From: Streptomyces shenzhenensis
GTDB taxonomy: Bacteria; Actinomycetota; Actinomycetes; Streptomycetales; Streptomycetaceae
Assembly: GCF_003688995.1 (NCBI RefSeq)
Contig: NZ_PENI01000038.1
Coordinates: forward strand, 1-64,000
Reading direction: 5' to 3'
Length of the DNA stretch: 64,000 nucleotides
Shown: piece by piece, positions 52,531 to 60,741 of the stretch
Layout of the letters: each line of letters opens with the position of its first letter
Position numbering within the stretch: position 1 is the stretch's first letter
The notes under the pieces: generated by a model
Told to the model about the DNA's origin: nothing
Seen by the model: the letters and a program-made list of their open reading frames with translations, nothing else
The model's database searches: none
Translations under genes and position numbers: made by a program

Positions 52531-52830
52531 GACCTCCCCAGGGCGGCAGGGCATCCCGGTCGTGCGGGCGCCGCACGGGCCCCACGACTTCGGCCGCAAC
52601 ACATCGGATGACTTGCGGACCGCTGATGCTGGATTCGACAGGCGGGCGGGCACACCGGCCCCCGTCCCCGCCACCCCTGAACCGCACCGTCAGCACGGCG
52701 GTTGACCGCTGACCTCAGGCGATTCCTTGCGGCGGACAGGCTGTCACTCCTATGGTTGAGACCACCGGATTCATCCGATGTGTGGGCCGAAGGAGCTCTC
52801 GACCTCCCGAACAACGACAGGAGACCAGGC
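52531..52830 (+). promoter_or_regulatory. Fucose-operon promoter region with paired CATCGGATG sites
   Basis: ACACATCGGATGA (52599-52611) and its exact complement TCATCCGATGTGT (52771-52783) are 13-bp perfect inverted copies 159 bp apart. The core CATCSGATG is itself palindromic, so these look like two operator sites that could support DNA looping. No regulator gene is adjacent. No gene was recognised in the rest of the gap. Confidence 0.6.
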
Positions 52831-53526
52831 GTGAAACTACTGCGCATCGGAGCACCCGGAGCGGAGACCCCGGCGGTGCTCGACGGGGACGGCCGCATGT
52901 TCGCCCTCACCGGCCTGACCGAAGACATCGACGGGGCCTTCCTCGCCTCCGGGGGCATCGACCGGGTCAGGCAGGCACTGGCCGAGGGCCTCCTGCCACC
53001 GGTCGAGGAAACCGGTCAGCGGACCGGCGCCCCCGTCGCACGCCCCGGCAAGGTGGTGTGCGTCGGTCTCAACTACCGCGATCACGCCGAGGAGACCGGT
53101 GCCCCCGTACCGAAGCGGCCGGTGATCTTCATGAAGGACCCGTCCACCGTGGTGGGCCCGGACGACCGGGTACTGATCCCGCGCGGTTCGGTGAAGACCG
53201 ACTGGGAGGTCGAACTCGCCGTCGTCATCGGACGCGAGGCCCGCTACCTGGCCGATCCGGCCGCAGCAGCCGAGTGCATCGCCGGCTGTGCGATCAGCAA
53301 CGACGTCTCCGAGCGCGAGTTCCAGCTCGAACACTCCCCCCAGTGGGACCTCGGCAAGTCCTGCGAGACCTTCAACCCGATGGGCCCCGGCGACGTCATC
53401 AACACGGGCACCCCCGCCGGTGTGGCCCTCGGCCTGCCCGGCACCCCGTACCTGCGCGAAGGAGACACCGTCGAGCTGTCCATCGACGGCCTCGGGACCC
53501 AGCGCCAGACCTTCGTCAACGCGTGA
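52831..53526 (+). CDS. Fumarylacetoacetate hydrolase-family protein with internal deletion (2,4-diketo-3-deoxy-L-fuconate hydrolase relic?)
   Basis: 231 residues; relatives have about 285. N-terminal part is normal, with CVGLNYRDHAEETGAP, the metal-ligand stretches TDWEVELAVVIG and NDVSEREFQ and GKSCETFNPMGP. It then jumps to GDVINTGTPAGVALGLPG, omitting about 50 residues that in relatives contain the DMIF/VRYLS region. The join, near 53381-53391, is in frame in a G/C run. Ancestral role: cleaving 2,4-diketo-3-deoxy-L-fuconate to pyruvate and lactate. Whether the shortened protein works is doubtful. GTG start after AGGAG. Confidence 0.75.
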   Translation: MKLLRIGAPGAETPAVLDGDGRMFALTGLTEDIDGAFLASGGIDRVRQALAEGLLPPVEETGQRTGAPVARPGKVVCVGLNYRDHAEETGAPVPKRPVIFMKDPSTVVGPDDRVLIPRGSVKTDWEVELAVVIGREARYLADPAAAAECIAGCAISNDVSEREFQLEHSPQWDLGKSCETFNPMGPGDVINTGTPAGVALGLPGTPYLREGDTVELSIDGLGTQRQTFVNA

Positions 53527-54890
53527 AAGGCACGGAGTTGCCCCCGACCCCCGCACGGATCACCGCCGTCGACACCTATGACATCCGCTTCCCCACCTCG
53601 CGGGAGCTGGACGGGTCCGACGCCATGAACCCCGACCCCGACTACTCCGCCGCCTACGTCGTCCTGCGCACCTCGGCGGGCGGCCACGAGGGGCACGGCT
53701 TCGCCTTCACCATCGGCCGGGGCAACGACGTCCAGGTCGCCGCCATCGACGCGCTGCGCGAGCACATCGTCGGGCGTTCCGTCGCCGAGCTGTGCGCCGA
53801 CCCCGGCACCTTGTACCGCGACCTCATCGGCGACAGCCAGCTGCGCTGGCTCGGCCCCGAGAAGGGCGTGATGCACATGGCCATAGGCGCCGTGGTCAAC
53901 GCCGTCTGGGACCTCGCCGCGAAACACGAGGGCAAGCCGGTCTGGCAGTTCCTCGCCGACGCCGATCCCGTATGGCTGGCCGGCCAGGTGGACTTCCGCT
54001 ACCTCAGCGACGCCCTGACCCCGGACGAAGCCGTGGAACTCCTGCGCAAGGGCAAGCAGGGCGCCCCCGGCCGGGCTGCCGAACTGCGGCGGCGCGGCTA
54101 CCCCGGCTACACCACCTCCCCGGGCTGGCTCGGCTACTCCGACGAGAAGCTCACCCGCCTCGCCCAGCAGGCCGTCACCGACGGCTTCACCCAGATCAAG
54201 CTCAAGGTCGGCGCCGACCTGGCGGACGACATCCGCCGCTGCCGCGCCGCCCGCGAGGCGGTGGGACCGGACATCCGGATGGCGATCGACGCCAACCAGC
54301 GCTGGGACGTCGGCCAGGCGATCGAATGGACGAAGGCGCTCGCGGAGTTCGACCCCTACTGGATCGAGGAGCCCACCAGCCCCGACGACATCCTCGGCCA
54401 CGCCGCCATCCGCCGCGGGGTCCACCCCGTCAAGGTCGCCACCGGTGAGCACGTGCAGAACCGGATCGTCTTCAAGCAGCTCCTCCAGGCCGGAGCCATC
54501 GACGTGCTCCAGCTCGACTCGGCCCGGGTGGCCGGGGTCAACGAGAACCTCGCCATCCTGCTGCTGGCCGCCAAGTTCGGCATCCCGGTCTGCCCGCACG
54601 CGGGCGGCGTGGGCCTCTGCGAGCTCGTCCAGCATCTGTCGATGTTCGACTACGTGGCCCTCACCGGCACCACACAGGACCGGGTCATCGAGTTCGTCGA
54701 CCACCTCCATCAGCACTTCCTCGACCCGGTGGTGATCGCCGACGGCGCCTACCGGGCACCCACCGCGCCCGGCTTCTCCGCCGCCATGCACCAGAGCACC
54801 ATCGACACCTTCAGCTACCCGCACGGCACGTTCTGGGCCGCCGACGCGGCCCGGGACCAGCCCCGCAACGACGCGGAGGACCACGGATGA
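53523..54890 (+). CDS. L-fuconate dehydratase (enolase superfamily)
   Basis: 455 residues. Mandelate-racemase-type barrel: KLK acid/base pair in QIKLKVGADL, metal ligands in AIDANQRW, WIEEPTSPDD and VATGEHVQN, catalytic His in CPHAGGVGLCE. Dehydrates L-fuconate to 2-keto-3-deoxy-L-fuconate. GTG overlaps the FAH-family stop (GTGA); a TTG at 53538 is the alternative start. Confidence 0.88.
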   Translation: MKGTELPPTPARITAVDTYDIRFPTSRELDGSDAMNPDPDYSAAYVVLRTSAGGHEGHGFAFTIGRGNDVQVAAIDALREHIVGRSVAELCADPGTLYRDLIGDSQLRWLGPEKGVMHMAIGAVVNAVWDLAAKHEGKPVWQFLADADPVWLAGQVDFRYLSDALTPDEAVELLRKGKQGAPGRAAELRRRGYPGYTTSPGWLGYSDEKLTRLAQQAVTDGFTQIKLKVGADLADDIRRCRAAREAVGPDIRMAIDANQRWDVGQAIEWTKALAEFDPYWIEEPTSPDDILGHAAIRRGVHPVKVATGEHVQNRIVFKQLLQAGAIDVLQLDSARVAGVNENLAILLLAAKFGIPVCPHAGGVGLCELVQHLSMFDYVALTGTTQDRVIEFVDHLHQHFLDPVVIADGAYRAPTAPGFSAAMHQSTIDTFSYPHGTFWAADAARDQPRNDAEDHG

Positions 54891-55648
54891 CCAGCACCCT
54901 CGCAGGACTCACCGCCCTGGTGACCGGTGGCGCCTCCGGCATCGGACTCGCCACGGCCGAACTGCTCAGTGAGTACGGAGCGGACGTCGCCGTCCTGGAT
55001 CTCGATCCCGCCGCCGTACGGGCCCCCTTGCGGGGTTTCACCGCCGACGTCACCGACGACGACTCCGTACGCTCGGCCGTCGAGGAGACGGCCCGGCAGC
55101 TCGGCGGGATCGACATCCTGGTCAACAACGCCGGCACGGGGGCCGCCGGGACCGTGGCGGACAACCCGGACGAGGAGTGGGCCCGCGTCCTGGACGTCAA
55201 CGTACTGGGCATCGTCCGCGTCACCCGCGCCGCCCTCCCGTACCTGCGCCGCTCCGCACACGCCGCGGTCGTCAACACCTGCTCCATCGCGGCGACCGCG
55301 GGCCTGCCGCAGCGCGCGCTGTACTCGGCCAGCAAGGGCGCGGTCCTCTCCCTCACCCTCGCCATGGCCGCCGACCACGTCCGCGAGGGCATCCGCGTCA
55401 ACTGCGTCAACCCCGGCACCGTGGACACACCGTGGGTCGGGCGGCTGCTGGACGCCGCCGCGGACCCGGTCGCCGAGCGCGCCGCACTCAACGGCCGTCA
55501 GCCCACCGGCCGCCTGGTCACCGCCCAGGAGGTGGCCGCCGCCATCGCCTACCTCGCCTCTCCGGCCGCCGGCAGCACCACCGGTACGGCGCTCGCCGTC
55601 GACGGCGGCATGGCGGGCCTGCGCCTACGACCGGAGCCGCAGGCATGA
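54887..55648 (+). CDS. SDR-family oxidoreductase, probably 2-keto-3-deoxy-L-fuconate dehydrogenase
   Basis: 253 residues, classical SDR: TGGASGIGLA cofactor loop, NNAGTG, catalytic Ser and YSASKG (Tyr/Lys), C-terminal GTALAVDGGMAGL. ATGA overlap with the dehydratase. In the non-phosphorylative fucose pathway this oxidises 2-keto-3-deoxy-L-fuconate before the FAH-type cleavage. A role as L-fucose dehydrogenase is the alternative. Confidence 0.8.
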   Translation: MTSTLAGLTALVTGGASGIGLATAELLSEYGADVAVLDLDPAAVRAPLRGFTADVTDDDSVRSAVEETARQLGGIDILVNNAGTGAAGTVADNPDEEWARVLDVNVLGIVRVTRAALPYLRRSAHAAVVNTCSIAATAGLPQRALYSASKGAVLSLTLAMAADHVREGIRVNCVNPGTVDTPWVGRLLDAAADPVAERAALNGRQPTGRLVTAQEVAAAIAYLASPAAGSTTGTALAVDGGMAGLRLRPEPQA

Positions 55649-56652
55649 CCCCGCGTGAGCGCACGCTCGGGCGCAGCGCCGTGCGCGTAAGTGAACTCGC
55701 CTTCGGCGCGGCGGGGATCGGCAACCTGTTCACCGCGGTGAGCGACGACCAGGCCGCCCAGGCCGTGGCCGCCGCCCGGGAGTCCGGTGTCCGGTACTTC
55801 GACACCGCGCCGCACTACGGCCTTGGCCTGTCCGAGCGGCGGCTCGGCAGGGCACTGCGCGACCTGCCGAGGGCCGAGTACACCCTGTCCACCAAGGTCG
55901 GAAGGCTGCTGGAGCCCGCCACGGCCGGCGGTCAGGGCCCCGGTGACGACCTCGCCGACGGCTTCGCCGTGCCCGCGGACCACCGCCGGGTCTGGGACTT
56001 CAGCGCCGAGGGCGTGCGCCGCTCCCTCGATGACAGCCTCGAACGACTCGACCTCGACCGGATCGACATCGCCTATCTCCACGATCCCGACGATCACGCC
56101 GAACAGGCGCTCGACCAGGCCTACCCGGAGCTGGAACGGCTGCGCGCCGAAGGGGTCCTCGGTGCCATCGGCGTCGGCATGAACCAGACCGGGCTGCTCA
56201 CCCGTTTCATCCGTGACACCGACATCGACGCCGTCCTGCTGGCCGGCCGCTACAGCCTGCTCGACCAGCGCGGACAGCGCGAACTGCTGCCGCTGGCCGC
56301 CGAGCGGGGCGTGGGAGTCGTCATCGGCGGCGTGTTCAACTCCGGTCTGCTCGCCGACCCGCGTCCCGGCGCCACCTTCGACTACGCCACCGCGCCCAGC
56401 GACCTGGTGGCACGGGCCCTCGACCTCAAGAGCGTCTGCGAGCGGCACGGCGTGCCGCTGCGTGCCGCGGCGCTGCGCTTCCCCTTCGGGCACCCGGCCG
56501 TCACCAGCGTCCTGGTCGGCGCCCGCAGCGCCGCCGAGGTCGAGGACGCCGCCGCGCTGCTCCACCATCGCGTTCCGGCCGCGCTGTGGACGGAACTCAA
56601 GGAGCGCGGGCTGCTCCCCGCCGACGTGCCCACCCCTCCGGAGGCGGACTGA
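55645..56652 (+). CDS. Aldo/keto reductase, probably L-fucose dehydrogenase
   Basis: 335 residues. Tetrad: Asp and Tyr in YFDTAPHYGLGLSERRLG, Lys in STKVGRLL, His in IAYLHDPDDH. Similar to D-threo-aldose/L-fucose dehydrogenases that make the fuconolactone. ATGA overlap with the SDR gene. Followed at once by the lactonase relic, which would have acted on its product. Confidence 0.82.
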   Translation: MTPRERTLGRSAVRVSELAFGAAGIGNLFTAVSDDQAAQAVAAARESGVRYFDTAPHYGLGLSERRLGRALRDLPRAEYTLSTKVGRLLEPATAGGQGPGDDLADGFAVPADHRRVWDFSAEGVRRSLDDSLERLDLDRIDIAYLHDPDDHAEQALDQAYPELERLRAEGVLGAIGVGMNQTGLLTRFIRDTDIDAVLLAGRYSLLDQRGQRELLPLAAERGVGVVIGGVFNSGLLADPRPGATFDYATAPSDLVARALDLKSVCERHGVPLRAAALRFPFGHPAVTSVLVGARSAAEVEDAAALLHHRVPAALWTELKERGLLPADVPTPPEAD

Positions 56653-56689
56653 CACGCACTCACCTTCGCCCCCGCCGTCCGCGGCCGGC

Positions 56690-56935
56690 GCGATCGATAC
56701 TTGGGCAGTCGGCCTGCGGCGCCTGGCGGGCCGAGGGCCTCGGGCCCCGCGCCGACCGCGCACTGGACGCATTCGGTCTGCGGCGCTGCTGTTCGACTCC
56801 GGCCGACCGGTGTGCACCCTGGAGGCCGACCACGCGACGGTCGTCGGGATCGCCGAGGCGCTCACGGACTCGCGCGGGCCTCAGAGAAGGACGTGGTGTT
56901 CGGACGCAACGTGATCCACGTCCACGGGCCACAGG
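56690..56935 (+). pseudogene. Amidohydrolase (L-fuconolactonase) relic
   Basis: C-terminal amidohydrolase pieces occur in three successive frames: RADRALDAFGLRR (about 56750-56785), LLFDSGRPVCTLEADHATVV (about 56786-56877; compare FGSDWPVCTL of intact enzymes, with the metal-region SDW altered) and ASEKDVVFGRNVIHVHGP (56878-56931). A possible N-terminal trace, AIDTWAVG, begins near 56690. The central barrel is missing. The position right after the fucose dehydrogenase fits a lost lactonase. The rest of the 57.2-kb gap (56936-57222) holds nothing recognisable. Confidence 0.68.
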
Positions 56936-57222
56936 TCACGGGCAGGCCGACGGCCCCGAGTGATCGGTCACCCACGGTTTCTGCCGGGGCGGCCCCGGGT
57001 AACAGCGGCCGCATGAACCTGCGTGCGGCCGACGGCCCCAAGGGGCAAGGGGAACAGTCGCGGAGGGCCGGCCCGAGCCGCGTCGGCTGCTCCGCACGGC
57101 GCGTCCGGCCCGTACCCCCGGCCGACGGAGTCACCCCGTCCCGACCGCCGTGCGATGTCGCACGGACCGGATGGGAGACTGCCGCGGCCGGATAGGCCCC
57201 CGGTGGGGCGTGGCTGACCCTG

Positions 57223-57762
57223 ATGGGCATGACCAGCCTCACCGCCAAACCGGCCGCCGTGCCCCCCGCCGGGATCACCCCCGAAGCCATGCGGGCCACC
57301 ATGGGCTCCTTCTGCTCAGGCGTTGTCGTCGTCACCGCGCTGGGCGGCCGGCGGGGCGCCGAACCCGTCGGCTTCACCTGTCAGTCCTTCATGTCGCTCT
57401 CGCTCACCCCGCCGCTGGTGTCCATCAGCCCGGCCCGAACCTCCACGACCTGGCCCCGCATCCGCGAGGTGGGCCGGTTCGCCGTCAACGTCCTCGCCGA
57501 CGACCACGCCGAACTCTCGGGGCAGTTCGCCCGGTCCGGGACGGACAAGTTCGCCGGCGTCGGCTGGCAGCGCTCGCCGAACGGCTCACCCGTCCTGGAC
57601 GGAGTCATCGCCTGGGCCGAGTGCAGCCTGTGGCGCGAATACGACGGCGGTGACCACACGATCGTGATCGGCGAGGTCACCGCCCTCGACCACGACGCGG
57701 AACGCAGCCCCCTGCTGTACTACCGCGGCTCCTACCCGCGCGCGGACTGGCGGGCCTCCTGA
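57223..57762 (+). CDS. Flavin reductase-domain protein (DIM6/NTAB family)
   Basis: 179 residues. FMN-binding split-barrel signatures: MGSFCSGVVVVTA, GFTCQSFMSLSLTPPLVSISPA, GRFAVNVLADDHAELS and HTIVIGEVTAL. Supplies reduced flavin to two-component monooxygenases. A second ATG six bases in is an equal start candidate; neither has a strong ribosome site. No oxygenase is adjacent. Confidence 0.85.
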   Translation: MGMTSLTAKPAAVPPAGITPEAMRATMGSFCSGVVVVTALGGRRGAEPVGFTCQSFMSLSLTPPLVSISPARTSTTWPRIREVGRFAVNVLADDHAELSGQFARSGTDKFAGVGWQRSPNGSPVLDGVIAWAECSLWREYDGGDHTIVIGEVTALDHDAERSPLLYYRGSYPRADWRAS

Positions 57763-58340
57763 TGAGCGCCCCCGACATCGCCGGAGATCCCCTCAAGGTC
57801 GCCGCGGTACTCGCCGGCCCACACGGAAGCGGGACGACAGCGGCCGCCGTCGACGCGGTTCTCCACGGTTGCCGTGCCGCGGGTGCTCTCACCTCCGTCA
57901 CCGACCTTCGCGGCGGACAGGCCGAGGGATTCGCCGCCGCGGTGGACGCGGTCGAGTCGGCGGACGCGATCGTGTTCGGTTCACCGACCTACCGGGCCAC
58001 GCACACCTCGCTGCTCGCCGCGTTCCTGGAACACGTCGAGCGCGGCGGACCGCACGAGACCCGGGCTCCGCTGCGAGGAAAGGCGGCGGCCGTGGTGATG
58101 ACCGGTGCGGCCGCCGAACACTTCCTCGCGACGGAGAAACTGCGCGCCACACTCGCCTCGTTCTACGGCGTCCAGGTGCTCTCTCCCTCGCTCTTCCTGA
58201 CCCGCGCGGCATTCGGTCCGGACAGGTCACCGACCCCGGAAACCTTCGAACTGGCAGCCCTGCACGGGCGTGCGCTCACGGATCTCGCTGCCGCGTGCCG
58301 GGCGAGCGCGACCATCCCCCGGCTCAGGCCGCTCGTCTGA
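57762..58340 (+). CDS. NAD(P)H-dependent FMN reductase (flavodoxin-like fold)
   Basis: 192 residues. Flavodoxin-like signatures: AAVLAGPHGSGTTAAAVDAV phosphate loop, ADAIVFGSPTYRATHTSLLAAFLEHV, and KAAAVVMTGAAAEHF. ATG overlaps the previous stop (TGATG), so two different flavin-reducing proteins are made together. They may feed distant monooxygenases such as the LLM pair. Confidence 0.83.
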   Translation: MSAPDIAGDPLKVAAVLAGPHGSGTTAAAVDAVLHGCRAAGALTSVTDLRGGQAEGFAAAVDAVESADAIVFGSPTYRATHTSLLAAFLEHVERGGPHETRAPLRGKAAAVVMTGAAAEHFLATEKLRATLASFYGVQVLSPSLFLTRAAFGPDRSPTPETFELAALHGRALTDLAAACRASATIPRLRPLV

Positions 58341-58453
58341 TCCACGGCCAGGCCGGCGTCACCGGACCGCGCGGTCGGCGAGCGGCTCATCAGTACCCCC
58401 GGGCTGTGCGGTCCACGTCCCACTGATCTCGAACGAGCACGGAGAAAGCGTAG

Positions 58454-59425
58454 ATGTCCACGACCGTCGAAATCGTCGAGGTCGGCCCTCGTGACGGCCT
58501 CCAGAACGAACGCAGGCCTCTCGATGTCGACACCCGGGTGCAGCTCATCAAGCGGTTGATCGGCCAAGGAGCCCGCCGCATCGAGGCGGTCAGCTTCGTC
58601 CGGCCGGACCGCGTTCCGCAGATGGGCGGCGCGGAAGAGGTCATGGCGGGCGTGCCGCAGATGCCCGGCGTCTCCTACATCGGCCTCGTCCTCAACCGCC
58701 GTGGCGCCGAACGAGCCGTGCGGACCGCGTGCACCGAGGTGAACATCGTCGTGCCTGTCACCGATGAGTTCTCCAGGAGGAACCAGAACCTGTCCGTCGC
58801 GGAGATGCTCGATCACGCGGCGGCGGCCTCGCAGGTCGCCCGCGGCGCCGGGCTGCGGGTGAGTGTGACCCTCGCGGTCGCGTTCGGCTGCCCGTTCTCC
58901 GGTCCCGTCGCCACGGACGAGGTCGCGCGGGTGGTGCAGCGCGCGGTCGAGATCGAACCGGACGAGATCGCGTTCGCCGACACCATAGGTGTCGGAGTTC
59001 CCCGCCAGGTTCGTGCCCTGGCCGCCCTGGCGGCCGGGGACGACCGCGTCCGAAAGCTCCGTTTCCACTTCCACAACACACGCAACACCGGCTACGCGAA
59101 CGCCGTCGCCGCCGCGCATCTGGACCCGGCTGCCGGGGCCGTACCCGGTGGAGTGATCGCGCTGGACGCCTCGGTCGGCGGGTTCGGCGGCTGTCCCTTC
59201 GCGCCCTCGGCCACCGGCAACATCGCGACCGAGGATCTCGCCTATGTCCTTCGTGGCGAGAAAGTCCCCGTGGCAGACCCCGGGCTCCCCGACATCGACG
59301 GCCTCGCCCGGGTCGGTTCCTGGCTCGGCGAGCAGCTCAAGAGCGTGCCGCAGGGAATGCTCGCTCGGGCCGGCGACTTCGGTCCGCGTGTCCGCGCGGT
59401 CGACGAGGAAGGCGCCGAGAAGTGA
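58454..59425 (+). CDS. HMG-CoA lyase-family protein
   Basis: 323 residues, DRE-TIM barrel. Signatures: VEVGPRDGLQNE with metal/catalytic Arg-Asp, EAVSFVRPDRVPQM, NIVVPVTDEFSRRN, metal HFHNTRNTGYANA and GGFGGCPFAPSATGNI with the catalytic Cys. Cleaves a 3-hydroxyacyl-CoA of HMG-type to acetyl- or related CoA plus a keto acid. Operon with a CoA transferase and an AceE-like enzyme; no other leucine-degradation genes nearby, so another substrate is likely. Confidence 0.85.
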   Translation: MSTTVEIVEVGPRDGLQNERRPLDVDTRVQLIKRLIGQGARRIEAVSFVRPDRVPQMGGAEEVMAGVPQMPGVSYIGLVLNRRGAERAVRTACTEVNIVVPVTDEFSRRNQNLSVAEMLDHAAAASQVARGAGLRVSVTLAVAFGCPFSGPVATDEVARVVQRAVEIEPDEIAFADTIGVGVPRQVRALAALAAGDDRVRKLRFHFHNTRNTGYANAVAAAHLDPAAGAVPGGVIALDASVGGFGGCPFAPSATGNIATEDLAYVLRGEKVPVADPGLPDIDGLARVGSWLGEQLKSVPQGMLARAGDFGPRVRAVDEEGAEK

Positions 59426-60741
59426 ACTCCGCAGCGCACGACCCGGACCGTCCCCGTGACCCGGCGGGCGAGCTGCCGCTGGCAGGCACACGTGTGATCG
59501 AACTCGGCAACTACATCGCCGCTCCGACCGCCGGCCGCCTGCTGGCCGACTTCGGCGCCGAGGTCATCAAGATCGAACGGCCCCGCACCGGTGACGAACT
59601 GCGCAACTGGCGCCTGTTCGCGGGTGACACCTCGATGCTGTACCGCACGATCAACCGGAACAAGAAGTCGGTCGAACTCGACCTGCGCACCGAGGACGGG
59701 CGCGCCACAGTCCTGGAGCTGGTGTCCCGCTCCGATGTGCTCATCGAGAACTTCCGCCCCGGCACCCTCGACAAGTGGGGTCTGACCGCAGCGGCCCTGA
59801 CCGCCGCCAACCCCGAGCTCGTCGTCGCACGTGTGTCCGCCTTCGGTCAGACCGGTCCCCTGGCCCAGCGGCCCGGATTCGCCGCGGTCGCGGAGGCGTA
59901 CGGTGGGATGCGGGAACTCGTCGGCGAGAGCGACCGGCCGCCGTCTCGCGTCGGGGTGTCCATCGGTGACTCGGTCGCCGGCCTCTATGCGGCCTTCGGG
60001 ATCGTCATGTCGCTGCTGGACCGCACCGTCCGCACGAGCCGCGGCCTTCGGCCGTGGACGCCCGTCGACCGGCACATCGACGTCGCGCTCCACGAGGCGG
60101 TCTTCTCGATGATGGAGTCCCTCGTCCCCGACTACTCCGCCCATGGCGTCCTCAGGGAACGCTCGGGGGGCCGGGTGCACGGCATCGCCCCCTCCAACGC
60201 CTACGTGTGCGCCGGCGGTGAAGCGGTCGTCATCGCCGGGAACGGCGATTCCATCTTCGACCGCTTCATGGCGGCGATCGGCCGCCCCGACCTGCGTGCC
60301 GACCCGGATCTGGCGACCAACGCCGGCCGTTGGGCCCGACGCGACGAACTCGACCGGGCCATCGAGGCATGGACGCGCCGGCATCCCCGTGCCGACGTGC
60401 TTGCCGCCCTGACGGCAGCCGATGTGCCGGCCGGTCCGATCCACACCGCGAAGGACATCATCGACGACGCGCAGTTCGCCGCCCGCGACATGGTGCAGAC
60501 CCTGCCGGTCGACGTCGCCGGCGAGACACGCCACGTCGCGTTCCCCGGCATCGTGCCGGTGCTCGGCCGGCGGTCGGTCCCGGTCGCCCACCCGGGTCCG
60601 GACCTCGGTGCACACACCCATGAAGTGATCGCCACACTCCTGGAACGGCCGTGCGGCTGCCGGGCCTGCCCGGACACGACGGCCGAGCAGTGCGCCCCTG
60701 ACCTGATACGACACCCACGAAAAGACAGCGCACCGTCATGA
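59422..60741 (+). CDS. CaiB/BaiF family CoA transferase (class III)
   Basis: 439 residues. LAGTRVIELGNYIAAPTAGRLLADFGAEVIKIE at the N-terminus, RNKKSVELDLR, ENFRPGTLDKWGL and the catalytic Asp in SIGDSVAGLYAAFG. Probably moves CoA onto the acid substrate that the HMG-CoA lyase-like enzyme then cleaves. GTG overlaps the lyase stop (GTGA). Confidence 0.87.
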   Translation: MNSAAHDPDRPRDPAGELPLAGTRVIELGNYIAAPTAGRLLADFGAEVIKIERPRTGDELRNWRLFAGDTSMLYRTINRNKKSVELDLRTEDGRATVLELVSRSDVLIENFRPGTLDKWGLTAAALTAANPELVVARVSAFGQTGPLAQRPGFAAVAEAYGGMRELVGESDRPPSRVGVSIGDSVAGLYAAFGIVMSLLDRTVRTSRGLRPWTPVDRHIDVALHEAVFSMMESLVPDYSAHGVLRERSGGRVHGIAPSNAYVCAGGEAVVIAGNGDSIFDRFMAAIGRPDLRADPDLATNAGRWARRDELDRAIEAWTRRHPRADVLAALTAADVPAGPIHTAKDIIDDAQFAARDMVQTLPVDVAGETRHVAFPGIVPVLGRRSVPVAHPGPDLGAHTHEVIATLLERPCGCRACPDTTAEQCAPDLIRHPRKDSAPS

